Below are positions 46,699-57,424 of a stretch of DNA of 64,000 nucleotides, piece by piece (the stretch's first letter is position 1; the number at the start of each line of letters is the position of its first letter). Position numbers and translations under genes: made by a program. Under the pieces are notes generated by a model, which saw only the letters and a list, made by a program, of their open reading frames with translations, did no database searches and was not told the origin of the DNA. The DNA lies in assembly GCF_030247195.1 (NCBI RefSeq), contig NC_080670.1, positions 162,760,080 to 162,824,079 on the forward strand, given 5' to 3'. The DNA is from Topomyia yanbarensis (lineage: Eukaryota; Arthropoda; Insecta; Diptera; Culicidae).

Positions 46699-47399
46699 TT
46701 CGGCCGTGCCCGCACTGTCTCGTAGTGCAGGTAGCCAGGGGCTTGGGCTCGAGACGGGAAGAGTACTTCGATAATCGTTGCCGAGCGGTCCGGAGACCGT
46801 TCTGGGGGTGAGGAGCCCCCTTTGGTCTTGGCCATCACAATCCTGTAGGCGTCACCCCACGGATTCGCGTTGGCACTCTCACACAGGTTGTCGAAACACG
46901 CTCTCTTGCTGCTTTTAATGGCCTTGTTAAGGGCCAATTTCGCAGCTCGAAACACTTTCACGGCGGTTCTCTCTTACATCCTCGGTGCGGGCTCTTTGCA
47001 TCCTACGTCTAGCTCTGAGGCAGGCTGACCGTAGAGCTGCAATCTCGGCGGGTGGTGGATAATGCTTAGTAGCGATAGCAACATAAATGTGATACGCGAC
47101 GCGAGCCAAGAGCGGGGGCTGACTACTGGTGTGATGGGACATTGTAGTCCAGGCCCACAAATTACAGGCCCTAAAGCAGCCTTGACAAGGCAAGCTGGCG
47201 TCACCTCTAAATGAAGGCCAAGCACAAACCATTTCTCGTGTGTCTCCACAACAACGGAGCGCTACTCTGCACATTAGGATCGATACCAGTATGATCCTAA
47301 TTGTGTTATATCGATAATGAAACGGCAGCAAAACAGAGCTGACAGTAGTGCTGCTCTGCTCCCTCAGTCCGCTATTTTTGTTTTCCGGCGGCACTACTT

Positions 47400-49600
47400 T
47401 GTTGGTAATATCTCTACTAACTCTGCTGCTCCAAGAAAATCCGCGTAACTATTCTACATACAGCGCCCCAGGTATGTTGCACATCTCTTCGACGCTATTG
47501 TTGACTGTCACGCCAAGCACATACATTCGTATTTCTTAGGACCTGGTACATTCGAAAACCGCGGGTTTCTGTGTCTCTTGAACTTATACATACGATGCGA
47601 CATGAGTGTCTCCCGACGCTGATCACCACACGCCAGGTTTTCCATGGTTGCTGACCAGCACGACCTTCGTCTTGTGATGAGCAAAATGCAACTTGACCTC
47701 AGCCATCCAGGTTTCAATGAAATCTATTGTAGCTGTCGTCGACATCTTCACTTCCCTCGGAGTCTCGCCCGTTATCGTCAGCACGACGTCACGTTTTAAG
47801 CCGACGATCTCAACTTTTTTGGCCAGCACTCGGTTCAGAAAGTAAGCTTTTAGAATCTAACACAGATAGTCCGCAACCGGCATTCGATGATTTCTCCGCG
47901 TTCGCGATGAGTATGCGGACGGCATGCACCGTAGAATCTGTAGAATCGGAATCTGAACTCTGTGATAACCCATTCTCTCTTTCATTCTTTCCAGAAGTTT
48001 GCCAATGATATCCAGTAAGCCGATGCGAAGCTAAGTTCTTATTTGTGGCAGCAACATCAACTTCTGGATCTTCCTTCTATTCGGGAAGTAGCCATCCTCT
48101 AGGAATCTCTATAGGACTATCCTGGACATGTGCGAAAAAACCAGGAACGCAGTCTTCAGCGGCATGTTAGGCATACTGTCCGGACGTGAAACTTTCTTCG
48201 CTTTCAATCCTTTTTCCAATGTAAGAAGCTCGTTGTTGTAGACCTGACTGTTACCAACACTTTCACATTCTGCTTCGACGTACGGTGTAGCGATTGGGCC
48301 GTGCTTTTAGTAGAGGTTGTCACGATAGTTTTCTGTTTGTCAGCACACATTTAGGCTGGCGTCGTTGAGGTGTTGATCTTGACTACCACAACACGGTAAA
48401 CGTTGCTCCAGGGGTTGGCGTTTGCTTCTCTGCACAGCTCTTTGTAACAGGTGGATTTACTCAGCACTATCTCACGTTTAAAAATGGCGCTGACCACCCG
48501 AAATGACGTCATGCTCTTCCCTGATTGCATCCGATCTTGCTCTCTAAGCGCGTCTTCTGGCATGCAGGCACCAGCCACCGGCTGTTTGTTCGGCTCCACT
48601 TTCCCCATCGGAATTGAAGTAATGCTGTCTAAAGTCTCCTCCTATAACATCCGGCGCTTGTCCGACTAATGAGTCGGTTAGTGTGTTCAGCATCCGATTG
48701 TGCTGCTCTGCTGTCCACCTTGAGAGAGCAGAATAGCTGCATACGAATGCACCGTTGATCTTGGCGATCGCATGTGCTATCCACCACCTCTTGGACATGG
48801 AAGCCATCTATCACTGGGATTGCCACCATCCCTGCACTATCTACCACCCAATTGCCATTATTGGGATAAACACGATACGACTCTGCAATAATTACGACGT
48901 CGAATAACGTTCCCTTTGCCGACTGCCCCAACAGTTCCTGTGCAATGTCACAATTATTGAGATTAAACTTAATTATTTCCATCATCATTGGCGTGGCATC
49001 GCCTTTTTGTGCTCTTGGCATAAGAAGCTTCCCGTCGCGTGGCCCTCCTGGTCTTCCTTCGTGCAGTGCATGCACTTCAGTTGTTCTGTGTTCCTTCTCC
49101 CTACGTTTTCTGCGCAGATAGTAGTTTCTTACCTTATATCCGAAACCCAGGCACCGCATACACCTCTCCGTTTGTTTAGTGGCTCCAAGAAACAATCGTA
49201 ACACCGATCATCTAGCTTTGATTTTGCCCGCTACCATAAGCAGATTGGCTGCGTTTGGCAATAAACGTATCAATGCTGCATGAGTGCCACTATATGCCTT
49301 CCTCAACCTGATTGACATCGGCTTTTTATTATTCAACTCGAACAGCATCTCACTTTTCTGAGTGCGTCTGGTTCTTACGTTTTCCCCCAACTCGTTCATT
49401 TTGGGATACTTCTTCACCTTTTGAAGAATCGCAGCGTGCGTCATGCCGTTGTTTGCTTTGACGAATAGTGCCACCCGTATGCCTCTTCTGGCGCGGTCAA
49501 AGGTCATCCTTGTTCCTTTTCTCTCCTTTTTCCGTTTTTTTTCTTTAGTTCACTCCCCAAATTTTCATTTACCGGCCGTTTCGCTGTCCTTCATCAACCT
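47400..49600 (-). mobile_element. R1-clade LINE element C, internally deleted
   Basis: On the minus strand this has an ORF1 C-terminal region (49507-49208, QKVKKYPKMNELGENVR), a zinc-knuckle remnant (CMRCLGFGYKVRN near 49150), the start of ORF2 endonuclease (IIKFNLNNCDIAQELLGQS and DVVIIAESYRVYPNNGNWVV), then VIGGDF near 48640. A deletion then joins it to the RT linker (ELCREANANPWSNVYRV, 48351-48470), a degenerate reverse transcriptase and a C-terminal end near 47480 (SVEEMCNIPG). It is the same subfamily as element E at 2.7-4.7 kb. Confidence 0.75.
48629..49204 (-). pseudogene. R1-clade ORF1 zinc-knuckle end fused in frame to ORF2 endonuclease start
   Basis: A 191-codon frame joins the ORF1 CCHC region (ERCMRCLGFGYKVRN, with the last cysteine replaced) to the ORF2 N-terminus (MEIIKFNLNNCDIAQELLGQ). 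The endonuclease continues with VVIIAESYRVYPNNGNWVVD and DGFHVQEVVDSTCD, after which the frame shifts and the domain continues at 48807-48544. In the family these are normally two overlapping or adjacent ORFs, so the single frame here is probably an accident of deletion or frameshift. Confidence 0.7.
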
Positions 49601-50399
49601 TCATGGGCTTCGTCAGTTCCTTCCCGTCTCCTGATGTTTCCCTTAGTCTTTTCACAGAATGAGTGCACCGCTCACCCTTCGTCGTCTCGAGGGCGTCTAC
49701 TTTCGCTTCCTCCGTGGTCTACTATGCTTTTTCGGCGATTTCGGCGCTTTTCAGCAACTAACATGCACTGCACTGCTTTGCTCATGCATTTCGCTTGATT
49801 CCAAGTCTAGCTCGCTGATCTCATCGCAGCGACAGCACTCCTGCTGCTGTGCACTCATGATTCGGCATGATGTTGTTCATGCACTCCACTTTGAGTTGAC
49901 CTATTGAATGCCAAGGTCGATCCAGCTGTTCTGATTAGGGTGGCTTCCGATTCACTGGTGCCCCAAAAATCCCAAACTGGTGGTTTGTCACGATCGGTGC
50001 TACTCGGCGTAGTCCCTGATGATGGAGCTAGTCTACCTCGGCGGAGAGTTCCCCAAAGAAAGAATGCCTCCTGAAACTGTTAACGAACGCGTTATTGTTA
50101 CTTCGATGGTGCCCGCTAAAGTGCAGGGGTCCAGCGATTCTTCTTCTTTTAGGCTCACTGGTGCCCCGAAAACTCAAGCCGGTGATTCCTACGCTCCCTT
50201 TTATCACTTCAAGAAATCACTTTTGTCACTTCCAGATGTCAGAGAAGTTCCCATCGTCGATACACTTTTGCAACTTTTACACAGTAGGGTGGATTCTAAT
50301 TTGCTGGAAGCTAATTGGCTAACGAAACAGACATCGCTACCACGAGAAACCCCCCCCCCCCCCGCGAACTCTCAGTCGGAGTAGGGTAGTTTCACCGCC
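49601..50399. other. Unassigned DNA, possibly R1-related on the plus strand
   Basis: The plus strand from about 49990 encodes VVPDDGASLPRRRVP, weakly like the VVPSGGSSLLRW block of element E. A direct repeat ('gaactctcagtcg.agt') lies at about 50367 and 50477. I am not confident of a gene. A run of 14 C is at 50350-50363. Confidence 0.35.
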
Positions 50400-51950
50400 G
50401 AATAATATCCGAGTAGATTTCGATAAAATTCGGAGCTAAATGGCTCAAGAAAGCGGGTATCGGTGTCAGGAGAAATACCTCTGGGAACTCTCAGTCGTAG
50501 TTGGGGGAGTTCACCGTCGGGGACATATCGATACACTTTTGCAACGCGGTCCTAAATATGTCTGCTTTCGCTAGGATGTTTTCAGAGCGACGCTGGGGAT
50601 ACCCTGTACCTTCTTAGTTCTCAAGGCATTTGCCGCCGCAATTAGTTCCATGTTGGTATTCGAGCTTCTCCTTCGTCATGCTAAGCCCGCCGTGCGGGGC
50701 GGCCAGATCTTCGGTTTATGCTGTGGCAATAGCTCTGCAATGATGACTCTCATCCTCTCCGAACTCCTGTCCGGTGGTACTACCGGTCCTCTTATCTTCG
50801 CAATGGCTACTCTATAGATGTAGCTCCACGGATATGAATTGGCGTTATGACGAATAACTTCTAGGTACGCTTTCTTACCGAGTTTCTTCCCCATTAAGTG
50901 CGGCTCATGCCGCCTTATAGGCTGGTTGGTCTTAGAGCTGCTCTTACAACGTCGTTGTGGGCTCCATGCATTATCCTCTGGGCTCAGTGGTAGCTTACGT
51001 GTAGGAAACAAATCATCGAACTACACCAGTCCCTTTCTCATACAGAACTTCTCCAGATTCGCACTGAGCTTCGCTTAGCTCTTCTTCAGAGCATACACCA
51101 TTGAGATCCTTGCATTGTCTCCTGGCACAAGACTCTCACTTTCATCAATTTACCCATGGCTTTCTTGGTGTGCTCTTTGTAAGCAGAGCTGTTGGAACTC
51201 GGGTTCTTTTTCAATTACAGGGACCATTTCCCCGGAGCGGGTGCGCCTGATTTTCTTAACGTCAGCTCCTTGATTGCTGGATTTATAGGCATTGCGCGCA
51301 GTATCTTCTCGTACGAGTCATCGTTAGCTTTGACTATGAGTGTTTCACCTTCGTTCCATCTCTTAAAAAACTTTCGCTTCAAGGGCTCAAAAATTGTTAT
51401 TTGTCTTCCCTTTTTGTACTGCCCGTAACTTCACATTGGGTGTTTTTACCCATGTTAGTGGTTGATTCTCCTTGTGTTTCGTGGAACCTCCATTTGGTGA
51501 AGCTCTTGGTCTCTTCGATGAAGAGAAGGACACAGTTCCTGTCCCCTGGGGTTTGTCTCTCGCCTCGTATAGTTCCCTCACTTTTGACGGTGTCACTATT
51601 TGTCTTATATCCAAGGACTTTTTGGCTGTCGACGACTTCTCGGTTATTTTCGTTTTATGCTTCAGGGTTATCCATTCCTGGCGACCAATCTAAGGGTTTC
51701 TTTGGATTTTCAAAACCAGTGTCTTTATGCACATTACTCCTTTTGTCAGCGAAGTTGTGCAGTTCGTCCACCAGTTTGCTAGATGCTACTACACTCGACA
51801 TGGTTGTTACTTTCTGCTAGGCGCTGCCCTCCTGTTGTTGCTACTTCTATTAAAGTTGCTGATGCTGAAGCTGGGGTTGCTGGTTCTGCTGTTGTTTAAC
51901 CCTGGAAAAGGCAAGGTGTCTCAGAGGCTCGGCTAGTTACAGTTCTCTAG
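50400..51950 (-). mobile_element. R1-clade LINE element F, endonuclease deleted
   Basis: On the minus strand it starts near 51800 with MSSVVASSKLVDELHNFAD, continues with an ORF1 frame at 51614-51387 (SKVRELYEARDKPQGTG) and the GETLIVKANDDSYEKILRAM block near 51345, and then SANLEKFCMRKGLV near 51040. It jumps directly to the RT linker at 51011-50676 (KKAYLEVIRHNANSYPWSYI, AIAKIRGPVVPPDRSSERM) and the start of the reverse transcriptase (EELIAAANALRTKK) near 50650, where the element ends in decay. The endonuclease and most of the reverse transcriptase are gone. Confidence 0.7.
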
Positions 51951-52303
51951 TTTCAAAGAACTCGAGCGTTTTCGGTCTTTCGATTCTCTCACTGATAAAA
52001 CGACAAAAAAAGGATTTTGATTTCATTGGATGTGATGCTTCTTGAAATCACAATTTTAGCCTGCCTTTTTGAGGGTTAACCTGCTAGTAGCTGCTAGGCT
52101 GCTACTGCTGTTTCTCTTGGTCGTGATGTTGTTGCACTAGTTAGCTTTACCGCGGTGGTGATGACCGTTAAACCATTTTTGAACAACGGATTCGTTGCAC
52201 CTACTACATACATATGAGGGTTTCTTGCTTGTTCTCCATTTTATTGGATCCCAACTCCGGGCTGCTATCACCACTCGTTGTACGTAGTCGCCTCTTGGAA
52301 TCC

Positions 52304-52329
52304 CAAGGTGATCGGGAGAAATTCTTTCG
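52304..52329 (+). repeat. SINE target-site duplication, left copy (26 bp)
   Basis: A 26-mer starting CAAGGTGATCGGGAGAAATT is repeated exactly at 52862-52887. The two copies bracket the SINE at 52330-52861. Confidence 0.93.
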
Positions 52330-52861
52330 AGCTTGAGCTTGAGCTTGTGCGACCACCCCTGGCTGCTACTCCGTTATCGATTGGGACTAGCTGAAGTTGC
52401 ACAGGGAATCAGTAGATAATTATGCTTGGGATTAGCGAAACATCTTTCAATGTGCTGGTAATCCTAAAGTGTTTCTGATCAATACCGGCGCCGGCCAGGC
52501 CCGTACGTAGATCGCGGAAGGAAAGGGAAGGAATTGTTAGTCCGATACTTGCTTTTGCTAGAGGCCTTATATACTACTGCGCACAAGTATCACGGGAGGA
52601 GGATATTTTTTGTTAGTAGAGTATAGATGTTGGATATACTTCTTCTTTACCGACGCCAGAGAGGTGATTCCACTACCTGGACTAGATATCGATCCACCAA
52701 TTTCATGGACCGGGGGACCAACGGCTTTACTTCCCTTCCGAAGGAAGACGTGACCACAGATTTTTTCACCTCAGAAAAATCTCAACGACCTCGGCTGGAA
52801 TTGAACCCAGGCCAACTGGAATGAGTGGCGGTCACGCTTACCACTCAACCACCGGCGCCGT
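52330..52861 (-). mobile_element. tRNA-headed SINE, copy 2
   Basis: Read on the minus strand this 532-bp element starts ACGGCGCCGG and has the same A-box-like TTGAGTGGTAAGC and exact B box (52797-52807 as the complement of GGTTCAATTCC) as copy 1 at 35847. It shares the body, including 'tctctggcgtcgg' and 'cttccgcgatctacgt'. It ends in three 'caagct' units (52330-52350 region), the same repeat-type tail as copy 1. It is longer than copy 1 mainly through extra sequence in the body near 52740 and 52560. A perfect 26-bp target-site duplication flanks it. Confidence 0.9.
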
Positions 52862-52887
52862 CAAGGTGATCGGGAGAAATTCTTTCG
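52862..52887 (+). repeat. SINE target-site duplication, right copy (26 bp)
   Basis: Exact copy of 52304-52329. Confidence 0.93.
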
Positions 52888-54367
52888 CCGAGAAACTCTC
52901 TTTCGGAGTAGACCAGGTTCAACGCCGGGTACTGGTTGAGTCGTACGAGATGTAACATCGGACTCGGGTCAATGGGGCGCTAGCGAATGGGACGCCAGGT
53001 TCCACAGGCATCGCCGGACCGACTTCGGCATCTTGCCGGTTGGCCCGTAGTGGAGATTTTAAAAGCTGCAGGAGAATTGATTTTCTAAGTGGTGTGACAG
53101 GAAACAATGGTTTCAGATCATCAGGACACCAACGTACCGGAAATCATGCTGCATTTCTTTTTCAGCCGTCAATTCTTTTTACGTATTTAAATATCCTCTC
53201 GCATTCGCAAATCGCAATTGTTCCTTCGGTAAATTAGCACAGGCAAGTAGAGTCAAATTTCATCGAATAGGGTAAAATTTTCTATAACAACAGGATTACC
53301 AGTTGCCAGCGCGTTGGAAAGAGGTTTTAACGTGCGATGAGACGTATTTTCATGATTAAAGTTGTAAATGTTCTCGTTTTCAAGACAATAAGAGCAAATA
53401 TAAAACAAGTGAAATTTATTGCTTTACAACCTCCATGAAACTCTAATCAAAACTATCAACAAATGGCCCATTCAATTGTCCTAACGGCAATCGTCAATCG
53501 AAACTAATCTAATGGCAACCGTCCTGATGGCAGTGTCAAAAGCAAATCTGTATGTATACCTACGCGAACCAATCCTGCACGGTGGAACCCACGTGACCGC
53601 GAATGCAACGGGATCAACATGAGACAAATGAATAAAATATGTTTGGCAAAGTGATTACAGAGAGTGTTTTATTTGCAACCACCAGAACAGTGCTCCGGTA
53701 TCGTTTCGGAACTGACGTTGAAGGAGAGGGAGCTATTCATCAAGCGTTTAGTTCGGCGAAAACATTGTGCCACAAAACGGCGGTGATGCGGAGAGTATAA
53801 GCGCGAGCAGGGTGTAATTTGGTACTATTTATCTTTGTCGTTTCCAGCACCAGGCGACCGGAAGAGCCAAAGGTGGCGCGAACATTGTTTATCGTAGTAA
53901 TGACGCAATATGTTGTCACTGTGTGCGCTAGGTACCAGCTATTTCGGGTAGCCGTTGGAATCCTCAGAGCTCACAAATTCAGTGATAATGATTCGTCCAG
54001 TGTTGGTTCGATGCGTCAGCCGTTAGTGTAATGGATGCCTGAAACTAAAATTTTGTATCAAATCTCGAACCTCGCACGCAGCCACTGGGAAGTTAATATG
54101 TTAAATTGGAAACAGGGATGGGTGAAATCTATCACAACTGAATTGTTCAATTTGTGTTGTTTCGGAATTTGTTTACATCTTATATTGATCAACATTATGA
54201 TACCGTCTTTAATTAGTCTGAAACACACACGCTTGTAAAAAACAAATTGAAAAATGAAATATTGGTAAACACTATCAGTACTAATTGTAAGTAGCTTTGC
54301 ATTAGCCACGATATGTTCGTCGATTCCCGTTCAACTCCACCGTATTTACTCACATCTATAATCATGT
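52888..54367. other. Unassigned DNA
   Basis: Mixed composition. The ORFs present (up to 83 codons) have no recognised domain. It may include a decayed LTR-element leader near 53590-53780, but I found no motif strong enough to call. Confidence 0.4.
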
Positions 54368-54550
54368 CTTGACAAACGTATGATTACAGCGTATAAGCCA
54401 ACTGTCAATATTCACTTTGAGTGGAAATTCCGACCAAACCATCACTCGCCTGTCCCAGCTGATTGTAGCTTTTTGTTAATTATTCTGAGCTGTGTGTTCA
54501 AAGTGCATTTTGACAGTTAGCTTATACACCCTAATTGTATGTTTGTCGAG
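54368..54550. mobile_element. Fold-back MITE, 183 bp with about 50-bp inverted arms
   Basis: The first 50 or so bases (from CTTGACAAACGTATG, through 'gtataagccaactgtcaa' to 'cactttga') match the reverse complement of the last 50 bases with a few mismatches. More than half of the element is therefore arm sequence, and there is no coding frame. No unambiguous target-site duplication was found. Confidence 0.75.
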
Positions 54551-55179
54551 ATATGTAGTTAATTTCATCCCACCAATCAGATTAAAAAGGTAAATGTTTG
54601 TCTTGGCAAGTTCCCACTTTCATAGCTATGTACACAACTGATTCTGCGGCGCAATCCTATGCACCTAACCACAAGTATACTCAGACCAACGTCAACGTCA
54701 TTCCCATCACCGCCATCATTATCCTCATCATCATCATCATCATCATCGTGGTTGTGAGGTTTCATCGGAAAGCATTTAATTAAAGCGAGAGGTATTTGCT
54801 TTCAATTAATCGTCAATAATCGGTGAGGTGTAAACATTTGAAATACCATCAACGATGGACAAACTCCGGATGCATTCCAATCATAGATAAATATAGATCT
54901 GCGGAGGCGAATCCGTTGTATCCAAACGAGCTGAACGTGTGATGTTGAGAAAAAAAAAATGAACGAATTAAACATTGTTTTTTACGGAAGAATTTTCACC
55001 GGTGTAGAATTTTCGTCAGGAATTGTTGTCCAGTTTTGAACGCAAATAACTGCCGTTTTCTATTTTCAAAATGCGCTTATTTGACACGTCTCATTACTGC
55101 AACTTAACGGAGTCGTGGGTCTTTTATATATTTACAATACGAAAAAATAAAAATACATGGAAACAAACATTATTCAGTG
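54551..55179. other. Unassigned DNA with a (CAT)n microsatellite
   Basis: A (CAT)n tract lies at 54726-54747. The rest is AT-rich without a recognised feature, and is the probable downstream flank of the DD37E-like transposase relic. Confidence 0.5.
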
Positions 55180-55334
55180 TCCTTCGGTAATTTTGGCGTT
55201 CTGGTCGCAATTCGAGTGCGTTCGAAGGTTTGGCACGAAATTGACCTACATATTCTTGTACGAATTCAGAACATCAATCGAGTAATGGCACGAGACTAAA
55301 TCCGGCCAGAAAAGCGTAATGCCATTGTGAGACC
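55180..55334 (-). pseudogene. Mariner-type (DD37E-like) transposase relic, C-terminal piece
   Basis: On the minus strand this encodes ITLFWPDLVSCHYSIDVLNS followed by a stop and VNFVP, then in a shifted frame LELRPERQN. This matches the C-terminal catalytic part of a mosquito mariner-type transposase in which W-P-D-L-x-S-C-H-Y-S carries the second aspartate and E-L-R-P-x-E-K-Y-W carries the last acid residue. It continues directly from the piece at 61163-61740 once the LINE at 55347-61162 is excluded. The DD37E assignment rests on recall of that family, not on a residue count here, because of frameshifts. Confidence 0.75.
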
Positions 55335-55346
55335 TCAGAAGTGCGA
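55335..55346 (+). repeat. Target-site duplication of the I-clade LINE, left copy
   Basis: TCAGAAGTGCGA is repeated exactly at 61161-61172. At least 10 bp (AGAAGTGCGA) is independent of the element's tail, because TC could also belong to the last CTATC unit. Confidence 0.93.
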
Positions 55347-55347
55347 C

Positions 55348-55381
55348 TCAGTCTGCGTCGGCTTTCGGTCGCGAGCGGTTG
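55348..55381 (+). promoter_or_regulatory. Internal promoter: initiator plus DPE
   Basis: The initiator TCAGTC (55348-55353) starts one base inside the element, and with A at 55350 taken as +1, positions +28 to +32 read GGTTG (55377-55381), a full match to the arthropod DPE consensus R-G-W-Y-V. Spacing between initiator and DPE is exactly the canonical one. Because the promoter lies inside the transcribed sequence, each new full-length copy carries it, as known for Jockey- and I-type LINEs. There is no TATA box. Confidence 0.75.
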
Positions 55382-55696
55382 CATTTTGCTTTCCCGTTAA
55401 CTATCATCTCGCGATTTGGCGGCCTAGGCCGCGGATACCAGAAGCTCTATTTGAGCATCCAATAGCGACATTACAAAACGTTTATCGGTTTCTACTTGGA
55501 CAAACGATCGAGATCCGAGGAACTGATCGGATACTGGGTGAAAAAGTGTTATAGTGTGCTTTTGATATCGAGTGACCTTGACTTTTAACTCTGCTATTGT
55601 TACGAGCACATTGAGTGTTTGCCGGGAGTTTACTACACACAAAGTGAACCACCCAGGCAAAATTGCTTGTGGTCGGTAACTGTCGAAGTGGATATA

Positions 55697-57053
55697 ATGG
55701 CTTCCTCCAGCGGAGGTGGTCACCAATGGAACCATACAAGTTTTCCTGCCTTTATGGACCCACATGGACAATTTGAATCTCTTACAATATTACTCCTGAC
55801 TGGAAAAGATGGTGCAGTTCTCCCCAAAAATCCATTTATTATTGGAAAAAGCATCGAATCAGCTGTCGGAGCCATCGAAGATGCAAAAAGCGAGAAGGAG
55901 GGAACCCGCTACGTATTAAAAACGAGGAAACAGAACCAGATCGAAAAACTGCTAAACATAACACCACTTAATGATGGAACGAAGGTAACAATACAGCTGC
56001 ACCCCACCCTAAATACTAGCCGTTGTTGCATATCATCATATGATCTAATAGACATGGCCGAAGACACCATACAGGAATATCTGAAGGAACAAAATGTTAC
56101 ACACGTAAAACGTATTACAAAAAAGGAAAACGGCAAACGCATCAATACCTCAACACTAATTCTAACCTTCAATAAAACGACCTTCCCGGAACATGTTAAG
56201 ATAGGAGTGCTGCGCGCTGCAACCAGAAATTATTACCCGAACCCATTGCTGTGCTATTCATGCTTCCAGTATGGTCATCCGAAAGCTCGATGCACCAAAA
56301 AAACAACGATGTTACAACTGCTCCGGTGACCACGTAGTTGAAAAATGTGAAGAAGAATCTCATTGCATAAACTGTGATCAAAGCCACAAACCGTCCGATC
56401 GGCAATGCCCTGTATACCAGCAAGAAACTGCAATAATCAAACTAAAGATTGATCATAATCTATCGTTTCCAGAAGCCAGAAAACGCATCAATGAGAAAAA
56501 AGAAAGCTACGCACATGCTACAGTTCAGTCCCGATTCGACGAAGCAAAGCTGGACTCTCTTCTAGCAGCCACAAGGAAAAAGGATGAAGAAATTTCGAAA
56601 CTTGTTCTATGTATAGCTGAAAAAAGTGCCATAATAGAAAAAATGGGAATCCAAATCAGCCAGTTGAAAGGATACATAATGAAAAAACTCAACGGCCAGA
56701 ATCCAACTTCAGTAGTTGAACCCGACGATTTGCCTACCACTGAGCAAACCCTGAGCAACACTAACAAATGCAACAATTCAAAGCGAAGCGAAGAACCTGA
56801 CAACCCCAGAAGAAAACAAAAATTCAAAACTCCCAACGATGCAACATACAGCATAAAACGGATCGACACCTCTCCTAACGGCATATCACCACCTCCGAAA
56901 CGAACAGCTATGTCTAACTCGAACAACAAAACCAACGACGACATTCTTGTTATAAAGGAGGATATGGTTATTTCATCAGAAAACGATGACGACGATGAAC
57001 AAAGTAGCATCAGAACCCAATCTGACACCAATGGAGCACACAACGAAATCTAA
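55697..57053 (+). pseudogene. I-clade ORF1, RNA-binding gag-like protein, one frameshift
   Basis: Start ATG at 55697 (MASSSGGGHQWNHTSFP). The earlier in-frame ATG at 55619 is less likely. Residues 1-180 contain a conserved N-terminal domain (NPFIIGKSIESAVGAIEDA, EKLLNITPLNDGTKV, TLILTFNKTTFPEHVK). Three CCHC zinc knuckles follow: CYSCFQYGHPKARC at residues 186-199, then CYNCSGDHVVEKC and CINCDQSHKPSDRQC. The frame moves at a run of seven A (56297-56303) between knuckles 1 and 2, so the ORF is split at 56329. The C-terminal part has a lysine/serine/asparagine-rich linker and an acidic tail (SSENDDDDEQSS). It would coat element RNA. Confidence 0.85.
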
Positions 57054-57420
57054 AATATATGAATTAATAAGAACGACGTACCAGGACCGGTCACCAACTA
57101 CCATCAACACAACCATAAACTTTTTAGACAGCAACATATGCCCAAACAACGGAGGACATATACAACCACCTAGCAGTTTGAACGATGGCTCGTGTAGAGC
57201 AAGGCATTTCCCCGTGTCGACCCCGACCACAGATGTTCCAGGCCAACCTGACGCTCCATTGGCGGCTGTTGACACGGGGGCCATGCCTTCACAGGCAAGT
57301 ACCCGATGGAATTTTGAGTATGCTTCTGCTCCAGAAAATTCTAATACCATTACAGACGACAACATAAACATAATGAACAAAACCCTGAAGCACCGGAAAC
57401 CCCCTATCACCCTCCCCTGA
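56986..57420 (+). pseudogene. Likely N-terminal extension of I-clade ORF2
   Basis: A 144-codon frame starts 68 nt before the ORF1 stop and ends at a TGA at 57418-57420, 72 nt before the first ATG of the endonuclease frame. A one-base shift near 57400, where 'aaacccccta' would be prone to slippage, would fuse it to PESDTNSITPNSQNDIIAIE, the start of the endonuclease. Ordered overlapping ORF1/ORF2 arrangements occur in I-group LINEs, which makes this a plausible true ORF2 start. No domain is recognised in it. Confidence 0.5.
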
Positions 57421-57424
57421 AAGT

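Larger units (their letters stand above)
44647..47060 (-). mobile_element. R1-clade LINE element D, 5'-truncated
   Basis: On the minus strand it runs from the endonuclease-RT linker (near 47050, AEIAALRSACLRARRRMQRA) through the reverse transcriptase, the C-terminal domain and a 3' UTR, and ends CTCCATTGTAAAAAA near 44647. The 3' end is the same as that of element B on the other strand, so B and D belong to one family. The endonuclease and ORF1 are missing. No target-site duplication was identified; the left end of the insertion on the minus strand (near 47060) is uncertain by tens of bases. Confidence 0.85.

Noticed and set aside
46190..46774. 194-codon plus-strand ORF
   Set aside because: It overlaps in opposite orientation the R1 reverse-transcriptase frame at 45700-46698, which has the conserved motifs; the plus-strand ORF is a shadow.
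52888..54367. Possible LTR-element leader or gag start near 53590-53780
   Set aside because: The segment has a plausible look but no termini, primer-binding site or recognisable gag motif could be identified.
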